This document shows positions 28,979 to 34,595 of a stretch of 34,595 nt of DNA, one piece after another. The translations under genes and the position numbers were made by a program. Numbering within the stretch: the first letter of the stretch is position 1; each line of letters begins with the position of its first letter. The notes under the pieces are model-generated. The model saw nothing but the letters and a program-made list of their open reading frames with translations, was not told the origin of the DNA and ran no database searches. Origin of the DNA: Candidatus Copromonas avistercoris (nom. illeg.) (GTDB taxonomy: Bacteria; Bacillota; Clostridia; Lachnospirales; Lachnospiraceae); the NCBI GenBank assembly GCA_018713185.1, contig DVFQ01000066.1, positions 1-34,595 of the forward strand, in the 5' to 3' direction.

Positions 28979-30484
28979 ATGGCGAAATACATTATGGCGC
29001 TGGACGCGGGGACCACCAGCAGCAGGTGCATCCTGTTTGATAAGAATGGAAGGATCTGCAGCATGGCCCAGAAGGAGTTTACCCAGTATTTTCCAAAGCC
29101 CGGCTGGGTGGAGCATGACGCCAACGAGATTTGGTCGACGCAGCTGGGAGTCGCGGTAGAGGCGATGCTAAAGATCGGCGCGTCGGCGGCGGACATTGCC
29201 GCCATCGGGATCACCAACCAGAGGGAAACGACGGTCGTATGGGACCGGAGTACGGGAAAGCCGGTCTGCCATGCCATCGTCTGGCAGTGCAGGAGAACGG
29301 CGGAAACCTGCGACGAGTTAAAGAAAAAGGGGCTCACGGAGGCGTACAGGAAAAAAACGGGCCTTGTGATCGACGCTTATTTTTCCGGGACGAAGTTAAA
29401 ATGGATCCTGGATCATGTGGAGGGAGCCAGGGAGCGGGCAAAAAAAGGGGAACTGCTCTTTGGAACTGTGGAGACCTGGCTGATCTGGAAGCTGACGGAA
29501 GGCGCCGTTCATGTGACGGATTATTCCAACGCGTCCCGTACCATGTTGTTTGATATCCATAAGCTGAAATGGGATGAGGAAATCCTGCGGGAACTGGAGA
29601 TCCCGGCTTGTATGCTGCCGGAGGCAAAGCCGTCCAGTTTCGTTTATGGACAAGCTTCTCCTAAATTTTTCGGAGGCGAGATCCCCATCGCCGGAGCGGC
29701 GGGCGATCAGCAGGCGGCGTTGTTTGGCCAGACCTGTTTTCAGCCGGGAGAGGCGAAAAATACGTATGGAACCGGCTGCTTCTTATTAATGAATACGGGA
29801 GAGCGCCCGGTGGATTCCAAGAACGGGCTGGTTACGACGATCGCCTGGGGTTTGGACGGAAAGGTGTCCTATGCGCTGGAAGGCTCGATCTTTGTGGCGG
29901 GAGCGGCGATCCAGTGGCTTCGGGACGAGTTAAGGCTGATCGATAGGGCCGCGGATTCGGAGCCAATGGCCAGGATGGTGGCCGACACCAACGGCTGCTA
30001 TGTGGTCCCGGCCTTTACAGGTCTTGGCGCTCCCCACTGGGATCCCTATGCCAGGGGAACGATCGTGGGCCTGACCCGAGGCGTCAACCGGTATCACATC
30101 ATCCGGGCGGTTTTGGAATCCATCGCCTATCAGACAAACGATGTGCTGCGTGCCATGCGGGCGGATTCGGGAATCCAGCTGGCGGCTTTAAAGGTAGACG
30201 GCGGCGCCAGCGCCAACGATCTTTTGATGCAGATCCAGGCGGATCTGATCCAGGCGCCGGTCCACCGACCAGTCTGCGTGGAAACGACGGCTATGGGAGC
30301 CGCGTATCTTGCCGGTCTGGCGGTGGGGTATTGGGAAGATAAGGAGGATGTGATCAAAAACTGGTCCATCGACCGAATCTTCCAGCCGGAAATCGGAAAC
30401 GAGGAGCGAGATCAGCGGCTCGCGGGATGGAACCGGGCCGTGGCCTGCGCCCGGGCCTGGGCGGCTGAGTGGACGGAGCGATAA
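28979..30484 (+). CDS. glpK: Glycerol kinase
   Basis: Phosphorylates glycerol to glycerol-3-phosphate using ATP; a FGGY-family enzyme of 501 aa (normal about 500). Seen are the phosphate-binding LDAGTTSSR (8-16), [18 protein letters not shown] (78-95), the FGGY-type [10 protein letters not shown] (136-145), [12 protein letters not shown] (240-251), [12 protein letters not shown] (263-274) and the C-terminal [15 protein letters not shown]. In Bacillus and enterococci a His in YHFFG is phosphorylated by HPr to activate the enzyme; here the matching segment reads SPKFFGG with Lys229. I chose ATG 28979 because GGGGAGGG precedes it; the earlier ATG at 28934 has none. No glycerol facilitator gene is adjacent. 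Confidence 0.97.
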   Translation: MAKYIMALDAGTTSSRCILFDKNGRICSMAQKEFTQYFPKPGWVEHDANEIWSTQLGVAVEAMLKIGASAADIAAIGITNQRETTVVWDRSTGKPVCHAIVWQCRRTAETCDELKKKGLTEAYRKKTGLVIDAYFSGTKLKWILDHVEGARERAKKGELLFGTVETWLIWKLTEGAVHVTDYSNASRTMLFDIHKLKWDEEILRELEIPACMLPEAKPSSFVYGQASPKFFGGEIPIAGAAGDQQAALFGQTCFQPGEAKNTYGTGCFLLMNTGERPVDSKNGLVTTIAWGLDGKVSYALEGSIFVAGAAIQWLRDELRLIDRAADSEPMARMVADTNGCYVVPAFTGLGAPHWDPYARGTIVGLTRGVNRYHIIRAVLESIAYQTNDVLRAMRADSGIQLAALKVDGGASANDLLMQIQADLIQAPVHRPVCVETTAMGAAYLAGLAVGYWEDKEDVIKNWSIDRIFQPEIGNEERDQRLAGWNRAVACARAWAAEWTER

Positions 30485-30568
30485 ACAAAACAGACGGATA
30501 GACGGACGGAAAACGAGACAGACTACTAGACAGACAGAATCATGGATAAGATGGAGGAACGAACGGCA

Positions 30569-30976
30569 ATGACAGACAGAGGCTTTAACTACCTGGATAC
30601 GGAGGAATACTTAAACCATAATCCCTTTATGAAGTATAATCATATGGAGATCGTGACGATCTCGCCGGAGTGCAGCGAGATCCGCCTGCGGGTGAATCCG
30701 GACTCTCTGAACCTTGGCGGCCAGGTCCACGGCGGGCTCTTGTACGCGCTGGCGGACGTGGTGACGGGAATTACAGCCCGGGCCGACGGAAGGCGGTATG
30801 TGACCCAGAGCGCCCATATTAATTTTATCCGCAATGTTTCCGAGGGCGTCGTGACCGCGAAGGGCGAGATGATCCGGAGAGGGAAGACCATCTCCATCCT
30901 GCGCTCTGTGGTTACGGATGAGAAGGGGACTCTTTTGGCGGAGGCGACGGTGGACATGTTCTGCACCGGCGAGTAG
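30569..30976 (+). CDS. PaaI-type hotdog thioesterase
   Basis: A hotdog-fold thioesterase of 135 aa. The active-site motif is VHGGLLYALADVVTG, with the PaaI-type HGG followed by the helix bearing the catalytic Asp; SAHINFIRN and GKTISILRSVVTDEKGTLLAEATVDMF complete the beta sheet. Relatives hydrolyse aryl- or acyl-CoA thioesters, often to salvage CoA. ATG 30569 is preferred because GGAGGA ends 9 nt upstream; the in-frame ATGs at 30542 and 30551 lack a proper site. It follows glpK by about 85 bp, a stretch of repeated GACGGA/GACAGA motifs. Confidence 0.9.
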   Translation: MTDRGFNYLDTEEYLNHNPFMKYNHMEIVTISPECSEIRLRVNPDSLNLGGQVHGGLLYALADVVTGITARADGRRYVTQSAHINFIRNVSEGVVTAKGEMIRRGKTISILRSVVTDEKGTLLAEATVDMFCTGE

Positions 30977-30991
30977 ACGCAAGACAACCTA

Positions 30992-31021
30992 TCCGGGCGT
31001 ATCATCAACGAAAAACCCGGA
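30992..31021 (+). terminator. Weak hairpin after thioesterase gene
   Basis: TCCGGG (30992-30997) pairs with CCCGGA (31016-31021) around an 18-nt loop. A T-run appears only some 15 nt later, so termination here is uncertain. Confidence 0.3.
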
Positions 31022-31049
31022 GATCTCAAAGAATTTTTAAGGTTTTTCC

Positions 31050-31078
31050 TTGACAGCTTTTTAAAGTCTGTATATAAT
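31050..31078 (+). promoter_or_regulatory. Consensus promoter of the str operon
   Basis: A perfect TTGACA (31050-31055), 17-nt spacer and perfect TATAAT (31073-31078). This consensus sigma-A promoter is expected to be very strong, fitting ribosomal and elongation factor genes. The leader of about 105 nt includes a direct repeat GGGAAAATGC. Confidence 0.93.
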
Positions 31079-31190
31079 AAGGGGGCGTGCATGAAAGCGC
31101 GTTCCCTTTTTGTGTGGGAAAATGCGGGAAAATGCATGCAGAAGGCTGAAAAAAGGCAACCGACAGTCAATATCACAGGAGGTGAAACGA

Positions 31191-31610
31191 ATGCCAACAT
31201 TTAACCAGTTAGTAAGAAAAGGAAGAGAGACGGCAGTTAAGAAATCGACAGCTCCGGCCTTACAGAGAGGCTACAACTCCCTTCACAAGAAGGCTATCAA
31301 TGCATCCGCTCCCCAGAAGAGAGGCGTATGCACGGCTGTTAAGACTGCTACCCCGAAGAAGCCGAATTCCGCGTTGAGAAAAATCGCCAGAGTTCGTCTT
31401 TCCAATGGAATCGAGGTTACCAGCTATATCCCGGGCGAGGGCCACAACCTTCAGGAGCACTCCGTTGTCCTGATCCGCGGCGGCCGTGTCAGGGATCTTC
31501 CCGGTACCAGATACCACATCATCAGAGGTACTCTTGATACCGCCGGCGTAGCCAACAGAAAGCAGGCCCGTTCCAAGTACGGCGCAAAGAGACCGAAAGA
31601 TAAAAAGTAG
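31191..31610 (+). CDS. rpsL: Ribosomal protein S12
   Basis: A decoding-centre protein of 139 aa, the length common in Firmicutes. Conserved [11 protein letters not shown] (54-64) keeps the lysine at the E. coli K43 position (Lys56). The second loop reads [13 protein letters not shown], with Arg101 (codon AGG) at the E. coli K88 position, where Lys is usual and where Lys-to-Arg changes are known streptomycin-resistance mutations. Asp102, the residue methylthiolated by RimO in E. coli, is kept. AGGAGGT precedes ATG 31191; the upstream open frame to 31110 is leader. It is first in rpsL-rpsG-fusA. Confidence 0.98.
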   Translation: MPTFNQLVRKGRETAVKKSTAPALQRGYNSLHKKAINASAPQKRGVCTAVKTATPKKPNSALRKIARVRLSNGIEVTSYIPGEGHNLQEHSVVLIRGGRVRDLPGTRYHIIRGTLDTAGVANRKQARSKYGAKRPKDKK

Positions 31611-31763
31611 GACCACTAACAGCAGTAAAGTGTAAAGTTAGTGCCGGTGATATTGAACCTGTAGGTTGCAGGAAAGATAGAGAAGGACCGCGCGCGAACA
31701 CATTTTATGGAAACATGTGAGTACCGAAGAGCTAATCAATGAATGGTTAAGGAGGGAAGCAAC
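31611..31763 (+). promoter_or_regulatory. Structured rpsL-rpsG intercistronic region
   Basis: 153 nt separate the two genes, long for this operon. CACTAAC (31614-31620) pairs with GTTAGTG (31637-31643), and two smaller hairpins follow (CCTG/CAGG near 31658-31672; CACAT/ATGTG near 31700-31720). In E. coli, S7 represses its own operon by binding the S12-S7 intercistronic RNA, so a similar feedback site is possible. No terminator or clear promoter is visible. Confidence 0.4.
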
Positions 31764-32234
31764 GTGCCACGTAAAGGACATACCCAGAAAAGAGATGTAT
31801 TGGCAGACCCGATGTACAACAACAAGGTCGTTACCAAGCTGATCAACAATATCATGCTGGACGGCAAGCGGGGAATTGCACAGAAGATTGTTTACGGCGC
31901 ATTTGAAGAGGTTGCAGCAAAGACCGGCAAGGACGCCGTAGAAGTATTTGAAGAAGCGATGAACAACATTATGCCTGTTCTCGAGGTTAAGGCAAAGAGA
32001 ATCGGCGGCGCTACCTATCAGGTGCCGATCGAGGTAAAGCCGGAGAGAAGACAGGCGCTGGCGCTCCGCTGGATGACCCAGTTCTCCCGCAAGAGATCTG
32101 AGAAGACCCAGATGGAGAGACTTGCAAACGAGATCATGGATGCGGCCAACAACACTGGCGCAGCCGTGAAGAGAAAAGAGGAAATGCATAGAATGGCCGA
32201 GGCCAACAAGGCATTTGCTCACTACAGATTCTAA
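31764..32234 (+). CDS. rpsG: Ribosomal protein S7
   Basis: Nucleates assembly of the 30S head and contacts the E-site tRNA. With the GTG start at 31764 the protein is [11 protein letters not shown] and 156 aa, the standard bacterial length. TAAGGAGGG lies 7 nt before it. The frame opens at an ATG at 31743, but that would add seven residues ahead of the conserved PRKG and lacks an SD. Conserved [17 protein letters not shown] (about 91-107) and the C-terminal [15 protein letters not shown] are present. fusA follows after 14 bp. Confidence 0.97.
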   Translation: MPRKGHTQKRDVLADPMYNNKVVTKLINNIMLDGKRGIAQKIVYGAFEEVAAKTGKDAVEVFEEAMNNIMPVLEVKAKRIGGATYQVPIEVKPERRQALALRWMTQFSRKRSEKTQMERLANEIMDAANNTGAAVKRKEEMHRMAEANKAFAHYRF

Positions 32235-32248
32235 AGGAGGAAAAATCC

Positions 32249-34372
32249 TTGGCTGGAAGAGAATATCCGTTGGAGAGAACCAGAAATATTGGAATTATGG
32301 CTCATATCGATGCGGGTAAGACCACATTGACCGAGCGTATCCTTTATTATACTGGCGTAAACTATAAGATTGGCGATACTCATGAAGGCACGGCTACCAT
32401 GGACTGGATGGAGCAGGAGCAGGAAAGAGGAATTACGATTACTTCCGCCGCTACCACCTGTCACTGGACTCTTCAGGAAAACTGCAAGCCGAAGGCGGGT
32501 GCCCTGGAGCATCGGATCAACATCATCGACACTCCCGGTCACGTAGACTTCACGGTTGAGGTTGAGCGTTCCCTGCGTGTTCTGGACGGCGCGGTCGGCG
32601 TATTCTGCGCCAAGGGCGGCGTTGAGCCTCAGTCCGAGAACGTATGGCGTCAGGCTGATACCTACAATGTACCGAGAATGGCATTCATCAACAAGATGGA
32701 TATCATGGGCGCCAACTTCTACGGAGCCGTTGAGCAGATCCGCACCAGACTGGGAAAGAACGCCATCTGCGTTCAGATCCCGATCGGAAAAGAGGATGAA
32801 TTCAAGGGAATCATCGATCTGTTCGAGATGAAGGCTTATATCTACAATGACGAGAAGGGCGAGGACATCAGCATCGTCGATATCCCGGAGGATATGAAGG
32901 ACGACGCGGAGCTTTACCGCAGCGAGCTGATCGAGAAGGTCTGTGAGCTGGATGACGACCTGATGATGCAGTATCTGGAGGGCGAAGAGCCGTCTGTTGA
33001 AGAGATGAAGAAGGTCTTAAGAAAGGCCACCTGCGAATGCCAGGCAATCCCGGTATGCTGCGGTTCCGCTTACAGAAACAAGGGCGTACAGAAGCTTCTG
33101 GACGCGATCCTGGAGTATATGCCGTCTCCCGTTGACATCCCGCCGATCAAAGGCGTTGATATGGACGGAAACGAGATCGTTCGTCACTCCTCTGACGAGG
33201 AGCCGTTCGCAGCTCTCGCGTTCAAGATCATGACGGACCCGTTCGTAGGAAAGCTTGCGTTCTTCCGCGTTTATTCCGGAACCATGAATTCCGGTTCCTA
33301 CGTGTTAAACGCAACGAAGGGCAAGAAAGAGCGTGTCGGCCGTATCCTTCAGATGCATGCCAACAAGAGACACGAGCTTGATAAGGTATATTCCGGCGAT
33401 ATCGCCGCGGCCGTAGGCTTTAAGATCACGACCACCGGCGACACCATCTGCGATGAGCAGCATCCGGTAATCCTGGAATCCATGGAGTTCCCGGAGCCGG
33501 TTATCGATATCGCCATCGAGCCCAAGACAAAAGCTGGTCAGGACAAGATGGGCGAAGCGTTAGCCAAGCTTGCCGAAGAGGATCCTACCTTCCGCGTTCA
33601 TACGGACAAGGAAACGGGACAGACCATCATCTCCGGTATGGGCGAGCTGCATCTTGAGATCATCGTTGACCGTCTCCTTCGCGAGTTTAAGGTAGAGGCC
33701 AACGTAGGCGCTCCGCAGGTTGCTTATAAAGAGACCATCACCAAGGCAGTCGACGTGGACAGCAAGTACGCGAGACAGTCCGGCGGACGCGGACAGTATG
33801 GACACTGTAAAGTACACTTCGAGCCCATGGATCCCAACGGCGAGGAGACCTTCAAGTTCGAGTCTTCCGTTGTGGGCGGCGCGATCCCGAAGGAGTATAT
33901 CCCGGCGGTCGGCGAAGGTATCGAAGAGGCGACCAAGTCCGGTATCCTCGGCGGATTCCCGGTACTGGGCGTTCATGCCAACGTGTTCGACGGTTCCTAC
34001 CATGAGGTTGACTCCTCTGAAATGGCCTTCCACATTGCCGGATCCATGGCCTTCAAGGATGCGATGGCAAAGGCAGGAGCGGTTCTTCTTGAGCCGATCA
34101 TGAAGGTTGAGGTTACCATGCCTGAGGAATATATGGGCGACGTGATCGGAGATATCAACTCCCGCCGCGGCCGTATCGAGGGTATGGAGGACATCGGCGG
34201 AGGAAAGATGGTAAAGGCGTACGTTCCGCTTGCGGAAATGTTCGGTTATTCCACCGACCTTCGTTCCAAGACTCAGGGACGCGGAAACTACTCCATGTTC
34301 TTTGAAAAGTACGAGCAGGTTCCCAAGAGCGTTCAGGAGAAGATCATCGCCGAGAGAAAAGGCGCGAAATAA
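32249..34372 (+). CDS. fusA: Translation elongation factor G
   Basis: The translocation GTPase, 707 aa, full length. G1 AHIDAGKTT (18-26), G3 DTPGHVDF and G4 NKMD are intact, and domain IV carries [15 protein letters not shown]. Initiation is at TTG (32249), with AAAGGAGG ending 8 nt upstream and [23 protein letters not shown] as N terminus; the first internal ATG would lie inside the G domain (Met17). A TTG start in such a highly expressed gene is unusual. It is cotranscribed with rpsL and rpsG; tuf follows after about 100 nt and has its own promoter. Confidence 0.98.
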   Translation: MAGREYPLERTRNIGIMAHIDAGKTTLTERILYYTGVNYKIGDTHEGTATMDWMEQEQERGITITSAATTCHWTLQENCKPKAGALEHRINIIDTPGHVDFTVEVERSLRVLDGAVGVFCAKGGVEPQSENVWRQADTYNVPRMAFINKMDIMGANFYGAVEQIRTRLGKNAICVQIPIGKEDEFKGIIDLFEMKAYIYNDEKGEDISIVDIPEDMKDDAELYRSELIEKVCELDDDLMMQYLEGEEPSVEEMKKVLRKATCECQAIPVCCGSAYRNKGVQKLLDAILEYMPSPVDIPPIKGVDMDGNEIVRHSSDEEPFAALAFKIMTDPFVGKLAFFRVYSGTMNSGSYVLNATKGKKERVGRILQMHANKRHELDKVYSGDIAAAVGFKITTTGDTICDEQHPVILESMEFPEPVIDIAIEPKTKAGQDKMGEALAKLAEEDPTFRVHTDKETGQTIISGMGELHLEIIVDRLLREFKVEANVGAPQVAYKETITKAVDVDSKYARQSGGRGQYGHCKVHFEPMDPNGEETFKFESSVVGGAIPKEYIPAVGEGIEEATKSGILGGFPVLGVHANVFDGSYHEVDSSEMAFHIAGSMAFKDAMAKAGAVLLEPIMKVEVTMPEEYMGDVIGDINSRRGRIEGMEDIGGGKMVKAYVPLAEMFGYSTDLRSKTQGRGNYSMFFEKYEQVPKSVQEKIIAERKGAK

Positions 34373-34384
34373 GCAAGAATAGGC

Positions 34385-34413
34385 TTGAAAAACCTTTTTT
34401 AATAGAATATAAT
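34385..34413 (+). promoter_or_regulatory. Separate promoter for tuf
   Basis: TTGAAA (34385-34390), 17-nt spacer, perfect TATAAT (34408-34413). TAGGCT (34380-34385) and AGCCTA (34421-34426) form an inverted repeat around it, and a small GCCC-AAT-GGGC hairpin (34441-34451) lies in the leader. Confidence 0.8.
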
Positions 34414-34475
34414 GGTATTCAGCCTAGTTAATAAAGAATTGCCCAATGGGCACAAATTAAGGAGGACGTTTAAAA

Positions 34476-34595
34476 ATGGCAAAAGCTAAGTTTGAAAGAA
34501 CCAAACCGCATTGTAACATTGGTACCATTGGACACGTTGACCATGGTAAAACCACTCTGACAGCTGCTATCACCAAAACTCTTCATGAGAGATTA
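34476..34595 (+). CDS. tuf: Elongation factor Tu (5' part, runs off window)
   Basis: The first 40 codons of EF-Tu: [19 protein letters not shown] and then the G1 motif GHVDHGKT (19-26), unmistakable for the family. AAGGAGG lies 8-9 nt before the ATG. The gene continues past the end of the window. It is downstream of fusA, as in the conserved str cluster, but with its own promoter. Confidence 0.97.
   Translation, partial: MAKAKFERTKPHCNIGTIGHVDHGKTTLTAAITKTLHERL

Overview
The window looks like the chromosome of a gut-type anaerobic Firmicute, most likely a Lachnospiraceae (Clostridium cluster XIVa) member. The reasons are the moderately high GC content (by eye a little over half), strong AGGAGG-type Shine-Dalgarno (SD) sites, TTGACA-N17-TATAAT promoters, an oxygen-sensitive NADH-linked [FeFe] hydrogenase, a two-gene chromate-type transporter, and the style of the str genes (rpsL, rpsG, fusA, tuf). 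Species cannot be fixed from sequence alone. I saw no rRNA, tRNA, CRISPR array, transposase or prophage.

Layout. 1-3706: rho, with a repetitive disordered insert, followed at short or overlapping distances by an IclR-type regulator and a pair of half-size chromate transporter genes. 3872-9001: a MATE exporter, an FtsH protease, a small zinc-ribbon membrane protein and an EamA exporter, mostly with their own promoters and terminators. 9010-9817: a compact, AT-richer toxin-antitoxin module (RelB/DinJ-like antitoxin plus PIN toxin) preceded by a perfect 20-bp inverted repeat. 9941-14043 (minus strand): hydC-hydB-hydA, a trimeric, probably electron-bifurcating hydrogenase, divergent from rpoB. 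14397-22113: rpoB and rpoC. 22239-30976: accessory genes lying between rpoC and the str genes: a CDF metal exporter with Mn-type motifs and a structured leader, diaminopropionate ammonia-lyase, a methionine-rich secreted protein, a glycosyltransferase plus BclA-like collagen protein operon, a Nim-like flavoprotein, glycerol kinase and a hotdog thioesterase. 31191-34595: rpsL, rpsG, fusA and the first 40 codons of tuf.

How the genes work together. The hydrogenase recycles NADH and ferredoxin electrons to H2 during fermentation. GlpK feeds glycerol into glycolysis and DpaL degrades an amino acid. The glycosyltransferase and collagen-like protein form the most system-like accessory unit, plausibly a glycosylated surface or spore-surface filament. 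Rho, RNA polymerase, S12, S7, EF-G and EF-Tu are the information-processing core.

Most notable points: the 4 x 39-bp repeat insert in Rho; the GT-collagen pair with an embedded non-collagen module; the operator-like palindrome of the DinJ/PIN pair; an arginine in S12 at the lysine associated with streptomycin resistance; a GlpK without the HPr-phosphorylated histidine; a structured leader before an Mn-type CDF exporter; and the separation of rpoBC from the str genes by about 9 kb.
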